From Idiomarina seosinensis (GTDB lineage Bacteria > Pseudomonadota > Gammaproteobacteria > Enterobacterales > Alteromonadaceae): a stretch of DNA of 64,000 bases. Within the stretch, counting starts at the first letter, position 1, and each line of letters begins with the position of its first letter. Made by a program: the position numbers and the translations under genes. This document shows positions 8,644 to 16,823 of the stretch, piece after piece. The notes under the pieces are model-generated. The model had not been told where the DNA came from. It worked only from the letters and a program-made list of their open reading frames with translations, and did no database searches. Where the stretch lies: NCBI RefSeq assembly GCF_003987275.1, contig NZ_PIQF01000004.1, positions 62,001 through 126,000 of the forward strand, given 5' to 3'.

Positions 8644-9419
8644 TGATTAAATCCTCGCAACGCCAGACCCAGAAGGGGAATGTGCTTGTCTGCGGTTAGC
8701 GATGTTGAGTCGGTGCTTAACTGAGCCGGAATTTTTAGCTGAATAAACAGTGGACTGGTCACTAGTTCAGCGAGGGTTCTGCATAAGTCGCTAGGGCCAA
8801 AGAAAAATATCGGGCAATTTAATTGGGTTAGAGCGCTTACCTCGCTGATGGAACTAAAGTTCAGCGATTGCAGGTCGCCGCGTAAGCAGTTCATAACAAT
8901 GGCCAATGGTTGAGCGAGTTGGATGACTAACCATTGTTGGCAAGGATATTTTAAATAGCGGGTTGGCCAGTGTTCTGGTAACAGAAAATTGACGGCGCGT
9001 AATACCGATTGAAAGGCTGGTTCTACGACTGTTATAGGCTTATTTAGTAACGCAAGTAGTTGTTTTTTCTTAGCGACTTGCGCCGGATGACCGGTAACGA
9101 CAACCGTGTTTTCAAGCTGTTGTTGATGATCAATGACCATTGGCTGGTCGCCGGTTGGAGTAACACCAAGCGTTTCGGCAACAACTTCTCTGACTTCATT
9201 TGCTGATGGTTTACTCGCTATTTGTTGGTAATGAACTGCTCGATGTTCCATCACCGTCATTAGCGATTGGCAGTTCAGCTTTTTGTTGAGTGGTTGGTCT
9301 AGTGGGTGTGAAAAGAGCTGGTGAACGCTAATGGCGCTACCAATCGCTTTAAGCTGCAGTAACACCAATTTCTCGTCGACAATATCTACTGCCAGCCGAT
9401 GGCTTAAAGAGATAGCCAT
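8631..9419 (-). CDS. pilM: PilM/HofM-like actin-fold protein, divergent
   Basis: First gene of the pilus-type run, divergent from mrcA. The 262-residue protein starts with a hydrophobic strand, LAVDIVDEKLVLLQLK (residues 9-24), like the actin-fold phosphate 1 region of PilM but without a clear nucleotide-binding signature. PilM is normally about 350 residues; E. coli HofM is 259, so this fits the shortened HofM branch. It has no membrane helix and should be a cytoplasmic partner of the PilN-like N-terminus. The assignment depends heavily on position next to mrcA and pilN, and the sequence alone is weak. Confidence 0.65.
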   Translation of the reverse strand: MAISLSHRLAVDIVDEKLVLLQLKAIGSAISVHQLFSHPLDQPLNKKLNCQSLMTVMEHRAVHYQQIASKPSANEVREVVAETLGVTPTGDQPMVIDHQQQLENTVVVTGHPAQVAKKKQLLALLNKPITVVEPAFQSVLRAVNFLLPEHWPTRYLKYPCQQWLVIQLAQPLAIVMNCLRGDLQSLNFSSISEVSALTQLNCPIFFFGPSDLCRTLAELVTSPLFIQLKIPAQLSTDSTSLTADKHIPLLGLALRGFNQWHH

Positions 9420-9548
9420 TGTTCACTCCGTAAAGGTTTAGAAAATAATCTGCAAGCGTAGTGTTTAGCGCAAAAATCAGCCATAATTAGAAGTCGTTAA
9501 AGCTTGTATGAAATTAAAGGGCGCGGTTGTCTTAAATGGAGTCTGCGA

Positions 9549-12008
9549 TTGAAGTTTTTTAAACGCCTGATCATAGTATTTATCGCACTTGGGATACTCG
9601 GTGTTACGGCCGTCGCGGGTCTATACTTTTACCTGAAGCCAGAGTTACCAAGTGTTGCGACGCTAAGGGATGTCCAGTTGCAAACACCAATGCAGGTGTT
9701 TACTAAAGACGGTGAACTTATTTCCCAATTTGGCGAAAAGCGGCGGATCCCGGTTGCTCTGGAAGATGTTCCGCAGGACATGGTAGATGCTTTTCTCGCA
9801 ACGGAAGATAGCCGCTTTTATCAACATTTCGGTGTCGATCCTATCGGCGTGATGCGCGCATTTTGGGTGCTTCTTACTACCGGCGATATTAAAGAGGGCG
9901 CTAGTACCATAACGATGCAGCTGGCGCGGAACTTCTTTCTGAGCTTTGACCGTGCCTGGATGCGAAAAATCAAAGAGACCTTTATTGCACTGCATATTGA
10001 ACAGCTGTTGGATAAAGATGAAATACTCGAGCTATATTTAAATAAGATTACCTTTGGTCACCGAGCTCATGGTATCGGTGCCGCAGCACAAGTTTATTAC
10101 GGGAAGTCGTTAGAACAACTAACTCTGGCGCAAATAGCGACCATTGCGGGTCTGCCCAAAGCACCTTCCAACCTTAATCCCATTAGCCACCCGGAAGCAT
10201 CGAAAGCCCGTCGGCGTGTCGTGTTGCTGCGGATGCTGGACGAAAATAAAATTACCCGAAGTGAGTTTGAGCAAGCCGCCAGCGCTCCTGTAACGGCGCG
10301 TCGCCATGGTGCCGAAGTTACTGTAGATGCGCCTTATCTGGCGGAGATGGTTCGGCAGGAAATGATTGACCGCTATGGTGAAGAGAAGGCATACAATGCG
10401 GGTTATAACGTTTATACAACGGTAAACAGCCGTATTCAGTTAGCTGCTCGCCAAGCGGTTTGGGATAATCTGCATGCGTATGATGAACGGCACGGCTATC
10501 GCGGACCTATCAGTATTTTGTGGTCCGCAGAAAAAAATGAAAGTCCTTCATCAGCTGAACAAATTAGTGCCTACCTGGAACAGTTAAAGAGTATTGGCAT
10601 GGTAACACCGGCAGTCGTTACCGAAGTCGCTGAGCAATCAGCAACATTAGAGGTCAAAGGGCATGGCGCCATCACTCTTCCCTGGGAAGGCATGCATTGG
10701 GCTCGAGAATATATTAATGAGGAAAAGCAGGGGCCCGCTCCTGAAACGACTAAGGATATTATGCGAGCTGGGCATGTAGTTTGGCTTCGGCGAGCAGGAG
10801 AAGAAAATAACTGGCGCTTAGCGCAGTTACCAGAGCCCAGCTCCGCGATTGCTTCGCTACAGCCGGATGATGGCGCCGTTGCTGCGGTGGTTGGTGGCTA
10901 TAGCTTTACTTTAAGTCAGTATAACCGCGCGTTACAGGCAGAGCGGCAGGTCGGTTCGAATATTAAGCCGTTGATTTATTCGGCGGCATTTGAAGAAGGT
11001 TTGACCTTGGCAACTCTGGTCAATGATGCGCCTATAAACCAATGGAATCCGGGATCTGGAATTGCCTGGAGACCAAAAAACTCGCCAGATGTCTATGAAG
11101 GCCCGATTCGCCTTCGGAAAGGTTTAGCCAAGTCTAAAAACGTGGTTTCGGTGCGATTGCTACGTGAAGTTGGCGTGGAAAAAACAGCGGATCACATTGC
11201 TAAATTTGGCCTGGATCGGAGTGATGTTCCGGAAAACGAATCGATATCGCTTGGTTCATTGTCTATGACTCCCATGCAAGTGGCCCGTTCTTATGCGGTA
11301 TTTGCTAATGGTGGTTATTTAGTTGAGCCTTACGTGATTGAACGTATTGAGCAAGGTAATGGAGAGGTGATCTTTGAAGCCAATCCCAAACGGGCATGCA
11401 CAGACTGTGACAACCCGGCTCCCCAGATTATCTCCGAACAAAATGCATTTTTAGTCGCTCAGGCGATGAATTCTGCCGTGTGGGGCGGCGGGAGCTGGGC
11501 CCACGATACGGGTTGGAATGGCACATCGTGGAGAATTCAGCGCTCTAAACCGATTATTAACGAGGTTGGACGGGCGATTGCCGGTAAAACAGGTACCACT
11601 AATGATGTCAGGGACACTTGGTTTTCTGGTTTTACTAGTGGCCTGGTGACAACTACGTGGGTAGGTTTTGACGATGTCTCACGGCAGCTTGGCAGAACGA
11701 CAATGCATCCACTTTTGGATAGCAAACAGCAATCCATATCGGGTGGTGAAGCGGGTGCTAAAACAGCTCTCCCCGGCTGGATATTATTTATGGAGGAAGC
11801 CGTATCGGCCTACCCTTCTGATAATTTAATGATCCCACCAGGTGTGGTTAATGTCCGTATTGATTTGGAAACGGGCAAGCTATCTCATCGAACGGACTAT
11901 ACGACACGGTTTGAATACTTTATCAGCGGTACCGAGCCGAAAGAGTACATCGATCGTAGCGAATCAAACGGTAATATTTTCGATGACGATGGGGACGGAC
12001 TGTTTTAG
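9549..12008 (+). CDS. mrcA: Penicillin-binding protein 1A (bifunctional transglycosylase/transpeptidase)
   Basis: PBP1A polymerises and cross-links peptidoglycan. I prefer a TTG start at 9549, giving MKFFKRLIIVF: GGAG at 9538-9541 lies seven bases before it. A longer reading from TTG at 9504 adds 15 residues without a good ribosome binding site. After one membrane helix comes the GT51 transglycosylase domain, with ATEDSRFYQHFGVDP and STITMQLARNFF. An OB-like insert follows, then the transpeptidase with SNIK near residue 470 (nucleophile serine), KSKNVV as the SxN motif, and KTGTTND near 678. At about 819 residues the length is typical. The gene converges on metL, sharing four bases. Identity is secure. 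Confidence 0.96.
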   Translation: MKFFKRLIIVFIALGILGVTAVAGLYFYLKPELPSVATLRDVQLQTPMQVFTKDGELISQFGEKRRIPVALEDVPQDMVDAFLATEDSRFYQHFGVDPIGVMRAFWVLLTTGDIKEGASTITMQLARNFFLSFDRAWMRKIKETFIALHIEQLLDKDEILELYLNKITFGHRAHGIGAAAQVYYGKSLEQLTLAQIATIAGLPKAPSNLNPISHPEASKARRRVVLLRMLDENKITRSEFEQAASAPVTARRHGAEVTVDAPYLAEMVRQEMIDRYGEEKAYNAGYNVYTTVNSRIQLAARQAVWDNLHAYDERHGYRGPISILWSAEKNESPSSAEQISAYLEQLKSIGMVTPAVVTEVAEQSATLEVKGHGAITLPWEGMHWAREYINEEKQGPAPETTKDIMRAGHVVWLRRAGEENNWRLAQLPEPSSAIASLQPDDGAVAAVVGGYSFTLSQYNRALQAERQVGSNIKPLIYSAAFEEGLTLATLVNDAPINQWNPGSGIAWRPKNSPDVYEGPIRLRKGLAKSKNVVSVRLLREVGVEKTADHIAKFGLDRSDVPENESISLGSLSMTPMQVARSYAVFANGGYLVEPYVIERIEQGNGEVIFEANPKRACTDCDNPAPQIISEQNAFLVAQAMNSAVWGGGSWAHDTGWNGTSWRIQRSKPIINEVGRAIAGKTGTTNDVRDTWFSGFTSGLVTTTWVGFDDVSRQLGRTTMHPLLDSKQQSISGGEAGAKTALPGWILFMEEAVSAYPSDNLMIPPGVVNVRIDLETGKLSHRTDYTTRFEYFISGTEPKEYIDRSESNGNIFDDDGDGLF

Positions 12009-14446
12009 TTAGCCGCGCCCAACCTTGCCAGCAGTTGGTTTAAATCTGACTGGACGCCGCCGGCGGTAACATGCTTACCGGCTCCGGGGCCGCTAATAAC
12101 AAGCGGCATTTCAGAGTACCAGTCGGTGTAAATAACAAAAATATTTTCGCCGGGAATTAAGTTAGCCAACATATCGCCCTTAGGGATGTACTCCACCCCT
12201 ATCTGCGCTTTTACACGTCGCTCTTCGGTTACGGAAAAGCTTGCTAACAAACGTGGCACCTTACCATCCACTGCGGCTTCCTCTAGCATGGCATTCATCG
12301 GCTTATCCAGCTCGTCTAAGCGTTGCATAAATTCAGTGGCGCTGATATCTCGCAAGTGCTCTGGTACCAGGCTATTAACTGTTATGTCTTCCCAGTCCAG
12401 GCGCAGACCTATTTCGCGGGCGAGAATGAGTAACTTGCGAACTAAGTCCTGGCACGATAAATCTTCCCTCGGATCCGGCTCGGTAAAGCCTTGCGCTTTT
12501 GCCTCAGCAACCAACTCGCTAAACAGTGTATCTTTGGTAAAATTCTCAAATAGCCAGGACATAGTTCCTGAGAAAATGCCTGAGATACTGCGTATCTCAT
12601 CGCCCTGGCTACGTAAGTCATTAATCGCATAATTTAACGGCAATCCAGCCCCGACGGTGGTGTTGTATAGCCATTGCCGTTTATATTCATGTTGAATGGT
12701 GCGGATTTCACGGTAAAGCGGTTCTTCTGCAGATCCAGCGCGTTTATTGGCACTAATAACATGCAGGCCGTTAGCAAACAGACTGGGGTATAGTTGAGCA
12801 ATGGGCTTGGCGTCGGTTAGGTCCAGTAACACCAGTTCGTCGTAGGGAGCATTGGGCAGTTCACGCAGCAGCTCTGTCAGTACGTAAGGTCGCGACAGAC
12901 GGTCGAAACTCGTTGACCACTCGTTAAGTTCAACACCGCTATAGTCAAGCCATAGCTTTTTCGAGTTAGCAATACCAATGACCCGCACATCCATCATTTG
13001 ATTGATGCGGTCACGTTGCTGTTTAAACAGCTCCAGCCAGGCGCTGCCAATATTGCCTCTTCCTAATACCAAAACACCAAGGCTACGCCGGTAATTAAAC
13101 AACTGGCTGTGTAAGCGATTTAGCAAGCGACTGTCTAGCTGTTGCTCGAGAATCGCAATGGCTGAATTGCCATTGTCACCCATCCCAAAACGCCGAACTT
13201 TTTGTTCGCCTAATTGCAGCTTAAAGGTGGTGTATTGGTCGGTTTCCTGAATTCGATTGCCTACCAATGCCACCATGGAGTAGCCATGAATCTCGGTAAT
13301 CGCATTACCCATATCAAGCTGTTCGAGCCAGCGACGCATGTAATCCAGGTGGTTTTGATGAAACACCAGATATTGGTGATGCTGATCCGGCTCGGTCCAA
13401 CTGAATAGTGGCTCTAGATCAAGTTGTTCGAGTTGTTTTACTAACTTACGATCGTCCAGTTTAACTTTAAACAGCACGACTTCTGATAGTGATGTAAAGA
13501 CCTTACCTCTGGGCTCTGTATGCTCGAATTGACCGATACGCGTTTGCTGGTTTTCGACTTTCAAGCTGGAGCGTACAGAGATCACCATACGTTCTCGATC
13601 CACCGGTTGGAAAGTACGGGGGTGCAATACGGGACTGCCCAAACGAGCGAGCTCCTCAGCTTCAGACCAATCCAGAGATGGTAAGCTGACGACACGTTCA
13701 ATTTTCCGAGGGTCGGCAGAGTACACACCGGCAACATCTTTCCAGATAGTGACCTGTTTAACGTTGAGTAGGCTGCCGACAAGGGTGGCGGAATAATCAC
13801 TGCCATTACGCCCCAAGGTCAGACTCTCGTCGTTTAAACCGCGCGCGATAAAACCAGTTACGATAAAGCGGGTGCCGGGGAATGGTGCGACACGCTCAAG
13901 TATAGCGTTACGCGATTGCTGTTGCTGGATAATCGGCTCGGGCGCGTCTTCGGCACGAAGAAAGTCGCGAGCATCTATGTGCTCTGCTTTGGTGCCCTGT
14001 TTTTTAAGCAGGGCAGCCAACAATCGTGCTGACCATAACTCGCCGTAGGCCAGTAACTCGGCATCGTGAGATATTTTTTCTTCCCCGGCGATAACCTTTC
14101 TAAAACGTTGAAAGTCTTGTTGGGAGACAGTAATCAACTGTTGCTGTAAGTCACCGCTGAGCAGCTCTGTAATTAATCCAAGTTGAAAGCTCTCAAGTTG
14201 ATCGAGCAAAATTTCGGCGGTATCACCGGGATGTCGTAAGGCATTAATAATTGCCAGGATCCGGTTGGTGGTATCGCCGGCAGCTGATACTACGACCAAG
14301 TCGCTGGCACCAGCATATTCAGTAACGATACGAGCTACGCGTCTATAGCAAAAAGCGTCGGCTAAACTACTACCGCCAAACTTATGAACCTGCACGTTAT
14401 CCGCCGCAGTCTGAATTTGTGCTTCGCTTAGCCCTTTTATGCCCAT
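12005..14446 (-). CDS. metL: Bifunctional aspartokinase / homoserine dehydrogenase II
   Basis: MetL catalyses the first and third steps from aspartate towards homoserine and methionine. The 813-residue protein has an aspartokinase domain starting with KFGGSSLAD at residues 22-30 and GRNGSDYSA near 230. A degenerate regulatory region follows, then a homoserine dehydrogenase domain beginning with LGVLVLGRGNIGSAWLE. Length agrees with E. coli MetL (810). The N-terminal extension before KFGGSS also fits MetL better than ThrA. It lies next to the metJ repressor gene, divergently transcribed, though without metB. Met-box-like sites lie in the shared 172-base gap. The MetL rather than ThrA call is supported by this context. 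Confidence 0.93.
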   Translation of the reverse strand: MGIKGLSEAQIQTAADNVQVHKFGGSSLADAFCYRRVARIVTEYAGASDLVVVSAAGDTTNRILAIINALRHPGDTAEILLDQLESFQLGLITELLSGDLQQQLITVSQQDFQRFRKVIAGEEKISHDAELLAYGELWSARLLAALLKKQGTKAEHIDARDFLRAEDAPEPIIQQQQSRNAILERVAPFPGTRFIVTGFIARGLNDESLTLGRNGSDYSATLVGSLLNVKQVTIWKDVAGVYSADPRKIERVVSLPSLDWSEAEELARLGSPVLHPRTFQPVDRERMVISVRSSLKVENQQTRIGQFEHTEPRGKVFTSLSEVVLFKVKLDDRKLVKQLEQLDLEPLFSWTEPDQHHQYLVFHQNHLDYMRRWLEQLDMGNAITEIHGYSMVALVGNRIQETDQYTTFKLQLGEQKVRRFGMGDNGNSAIAILEQQLDSRLLNRLHSQLFNYRRSLGVLVLGRGNIGSAWLELFKQQRDRINQMMDVRVIGIANSKKLWLDYSGVELNEWSTSFDRLSRPYVLTELLRELPNAPYDELVLLDLTDAKPIAQLYPSLFANGLHVISANKRAGSAEEPLYREIRTIQHEYKRQWLYNTTVGAGLPLNYAINDLRSQGDEIRSISGIFSGTMSWLFENFTKDTLFSELVAEAKAQGFTEPDPREDLSCQDLVRKLLILAREIGLRLDWEDITVNSLVPEHLRDISATEFMQRLDELDKPMNAMLEEAAVDGKVPRLLASFSVTEERRVKAQIGVEYIPKGDMLANLIPGENIFVIYTDWYSEMPLVISGPGAGKHVTAGGVQSDLNQLLARLGAAN

Positions 14447-14526
14447 TTACAGAGTCCTCTTTACCGCGCTATTCGTTTGCTTATGAGTAAGGCTAAAATA
14501 TTGTGTCGCAAATGTCAGCAACTTTT

Positions 14527-14542
14527 GGCCATCTAGATGGAT
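14527..14542. promoter_or_regulatory. Candidate MetJ operator (two adjacent met boxes)
   Basis: Two adjacent octamers, GGCCATCT and AGATGGAT, each match the met-box consensus AGACGTCT at five of eight positions. They contain a perfect 12-bp palindrome, CCATCTAGATGG, at 14529-14540. They lie in the metL-metJ gap, six bases upstream of the -35 of the metJ promoter, where tandem MetJ dimers could repress both directions. MetJ autoregulation is established in enterobacteria; the site here is an inference. Confidence 0.6.
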
Positions 14543-14547
14543 AAAAT

Positions 14548-14575
14548 TTGACGTAGCGATGGGATTGGGTACAAT
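14548..14575 (+). promoter_or_regulatory. Sigma-70 promoter of metJ
   Basis: A -35 TTGACG at 14548-14553 and a -10 TACAAT at 14570-14575 are separated by 16 bases, 43 bases before the metJ ATG. Each hexamer differs from consensus at one position. Confidence 0.7.
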
Positions 14576-14618
14576 TCATTATATCTTATAAGGTTTTTTT
14601 ATACAGCAGGATAAAACA

Positions 14619-14945
14619 ATGAAGTGGAACGGTGAGTACATTTATCCATACGCAGAACATGGTCGTAAAAGCCAACAGGTTAAAAAGGTGACTGTCTCAA
14701 TCCCGACGCGAGTATTGAAAGTACTGACTGATGAGCGTACCCGGCGTCAAATCAATAACTTACGCCATGCTACGAATAGCGAGCTACTGTGCGAAGCCTT
14801 TTTACACGCTTTTACCGGCCAGCCCTTACCGACGGACCAGGATTTGGATAAGTCTAACCCGGAGAAAGTACCGGAAGACGTCCGTAAGGAACTGGAAGCA
14901 CGTGGCTTACCGGTTCCTACAGACGATGAGCTGGACCAATCTTAG
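14619..14945 (+). CDS. metJ: Methionine repressor MetJ
   Basis: MetJ is a ribbon-helix-helix repressor that binds tandem met boxes with S-adenosylmethionine as corepressor. The 108-residue protein is nearly the length of the E. coli protein (105) and has the family opening [15 protein letters not shown]. The DNA-contacting beta strand KKVTVSIP (residues 23-30) follows, then helix A with [27 protein letters not shown]. It is divergent from metL and ends by sharing four bases with the malic enzyme gene on the other strand. Identity is secure. Confidence 0.97.
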   Translation: MKWNGEYIYPYAEHGRKSQQVKKVTVSIPTRVLKVLTDERTRRQINNLRHATNSELLCEAFLHAFTGQPLPTDQDLDKSNPEKVPEDVRKELEARGLPVPTDDELDQS

Positions 14946-16186
14946 TCGTTCATATAGTTAGCTGGGAGATCAATTCGCGCTGCGCCTGAGCTCACCGCAG
15001 CTTCTGCGACGGCCCGGGCCACACGCTGACACAAGCGTGGGTCAATTGGTTTTGGAATAATGTAATCTGGGCCGAATTGTAACTTGTCGACGCCGGCAGC
15101 TTGTAACACGCTGTCAGGAACCTCTTCTTTGGCAAGTTGACGAATCGCTTCTACCGCTGCGACTTTCATCTCATCCGTAATAGCGGTTGCTCGCACGTCC
15201 AGCGCCCCGCGGAACATGAACGGAAAACATAAAACGTTATTCACCTGGTTGGGATAATCGGAGCGGCCAGTACCAATGATAACGTCTGCTCTGGCCTGCT
15301 TTGCAAGCTCTGGTTTTATTTCTGGATCAGGGTTCGAGCAGGCAAACACGATGGGCTTGTCAGCCATTAATTTTAGCGTTTCTGGCTCTAATAGGTCAGG
15401 GCCTGAAACGCCTAAGAATAAGTCGGCACCTTCAATCACATCTTCCAGGGTTCTTTTGTCGGTGTTATTGGCAAACAGAGCTTTATACTCGTTTAAATCA
15501 TCACGACGAGTGTGAATAACACCTTTTGAATCGAGCATATAAATGTGTTCGCGTTGAGCGCCACATTTAATTAATAGCTCCATACAGGCAATAGCAGCAG
15601 CACCGGCTCCCATGCAAACGATGTGCGTGTTTTTTAATTGCTTACCTTGAATTTCAAGAGCATTAAGCATGCCTGCTGCGGTTACGATGGCGGTACCGTG
15701 TTGATCATCATGGAAAATAGGCACATTGCACTTTTCAATCAGAGCTTGTTCAATTTCGAAACACTCAGGTGCTTTAATATCTTCCAGGTTGATGCCGCCA
15801 AAAGAGTCCGCGATATTCGCCACCGTATTGATAAAGTCCTGAGTGGTACGGTGAGTTACCTCGATGTCTATAGCATCCAATCCCGCAAAGCGTTTAAATA
15901 GTAAAGCTTTGCCCTCCATAACCGGTTTCGATGCCAGCGGACCGAGGTTGCCGAGACCCAGAATCGCGGTGCCGTTACTGATGACGGCGACCATGTTGCC
16001 TTTTGCCGTATATTTGTACGCATTATCTGGATCTTCCGCGATCTCTCGAACAGGCTCAGCGACGCCGGGGCTGTAAGCAAGCGCTAAGTCTTTGCTGGAG
16101 TTTGCGGGCTTAGTTAATTCGACAGAGATTTTGCCTGGAGTCGGGTATTGGTGATAATCCAACGCTTGCTGGCGGAAGTCAGACAT
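14942..16186 (-). CDS. NADP-type malic enzyme, short form without phosphotransacetylase domain
   Basis: The enzyme oxidatively decarboxylates malate to pyruvate with NAD(P). The 414-residue protein has the malic N-terminal domain, with [16 protein letters not shown] and the catalytic region containing [12 protein letters not shown] and [12 protein letters not shown], then [11 protein letters not shown]. The nucleotide-binding domain carries [19 protein letters not shown]. coli MaeB is about 759 residues because of a fused phosphotransacetylase-like regulatory domain, which is absent here, so acetyl-CoA control through that domain is not expected. The start ATG at 16186 is preceded by AAGG inside a possible hairpin. 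Cofactor preference (NADP or NAD) is inferred from similarity only. Confidence 0.92.
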   Translation of the reverse strand: MSDFRQQALDYHQYPTPGKISVELTKPANSSKDLALAYSPGVAEPVREIAEDPDNAYKYTAKGNMVAVISNGTAILGLGNLGPLASKPVMEGKALLFKRFAGLDAIDIEVTHRTTQDFINTVANIADSFGGINLEDIKAPECFEIEQALIEKCNVPIFHDDQHGTAIVTAAGMLNALEIQGKQLKNTHIVCMGAGAAAIACMELLIKCGAQREHIYMLDSKGVIHTRRDDLNEYKALFANNTDKRTLEDVIEGADLFLGVSGPDLLEPETLKLMADKPIVFACSNPDPEIKPELAKQARADVIIGTGRSDYPNQVNNVLCFPFMFRGALDVRATAITDEMKVAAVEAIRQLAKEEVPDSVLQAAGVDKLQFGPDYIIPKPIDPRLCQRVARAVAEAAVSSGAARIDLPANYMND

Positions 16187-16191
16187 AGAAG

Positions 16192-16225
16192 TAAAGCCTT
16201 ATATCGCAAATAAGTAATGGCTTTA
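16192..16225 (-). other. Inverted repeat at the malic enzyme ribosome binding site
   Basis: TAAAGCC at 16192-16198 and GGCTTTA at 16219-16225 are perfect 7-bp complements with a 20-base loop. On the minus strand the downstream arm is preceded by AAGG, the only Shine-Dalgarno-like bases before the ATG at 16186, so the hairpin could cover the ribosome binding site. No regulator or ligand is implied. Confidence 0.35.
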
Positions 16226-16363
16226 TAGTCTAACGACTTCGTCGATAATAACAAATCTTACCTGATGAAATGGACTTATGGCTGGGGTCTAACTTTTAAC
16301 GTGTTTAAAAAGAAACCAGTTAACTTTTCTTTAACATTGCAGGGTGTAGCCAACTAGCCCAAT

Positions 16364-16392
16364 AAAAAAGGCGCTAAATAGCGCCTTTTTTG
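16364..16392 (-). terminator. Intrinsic terminator downstream of rpmE
   Basis: GGCGCTA (16370-16376) pairs with TAGCGCC (16379-16385), flanked by six A on one side and six T on the other, so it can work in both directions. It lies 50 bases after the rpmE stop on the minus strand. The rest of the 255-base gap 16187-16441 holds the malic enzyme upstream region and no gene. Confidence 0.85.
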
Positions 16393-16441
16393 GAAAACTC
16401 TCACAGAAGCTTTATTTTCCGAAGTTTTGTTTTCTCGGTGA

Positions 16442-16654
16442 TTATTTCTTACCGAGTGAACCGAAACGCTTCTTAAATTTGTCGACACGGCCACCAGTGT
16501 CCATTACACGTTGCTTACCAGTGTAGAATGGGTGGCACTCTGAACATACGTCGACCAGTAGGTCTTCGGTGCGAGTAGAACGTGTTTCAAACTTGTTGCC
16601 ACACGAACAAGTAACCGAAATGGCCTCGTACTTAGGGTGGATATCTTTTCTCAT
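16442..16654 (-). CDS. rpmE: 50S ribosomal protein L31, zinc-binding form
   Basis: L31 bridges the large and small ribosomal subunits. The 70-residue protein matches E. coli RpmE in length and has four zinc-ligand cysteines in CSCGN (16 and 18) and CSECHPF (37 and 40), marking the C+ form rather than the zinc-independent YkgM paralogue. It has its own promoter and terminator and is divergent from priA, as in E. coli. Identity is secure. Confidence 0.97.
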   Translation of the reverse strand: MRKDIHPKYEAISVTCSCGNKFETRSTRTEDLLVDVCSECHPFYTGKQRVMDTGGRVDKFKKRFGSLGKK

Positions 16655-16744
16655 GGGATTACCTCAATTATGGGCCGCATCGCTATCCGATCATATACCG
16701 CCGGACACCATGCGTAAAAAAACAACAGTTATCAAGAGCGCGGC

Positions 16745-16773
16745 ATTCTATGTGATCAGCGGCTATTGATCAA
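16745..16773 (-). promoter_or_regulatory. Sigma-70 promoter of rpmE
   Basis: On the minus strand a -35 TTGATC (16773-16768) and a -10 TAGAAT (16750-16745) are spaced by 17 bases, about 90 bases before the rpmE start. The -35 and the spacer each overlap a GATC Dam site (within TGATCA repeats at 16753-16758 and 16767-16772). Confidence 0.6.
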
Positions 16774-16823
16774 GTAAAATATCAACGCTTGTATTATCAA
16801 AAAGGGCAACCCAAAATAGCGCT

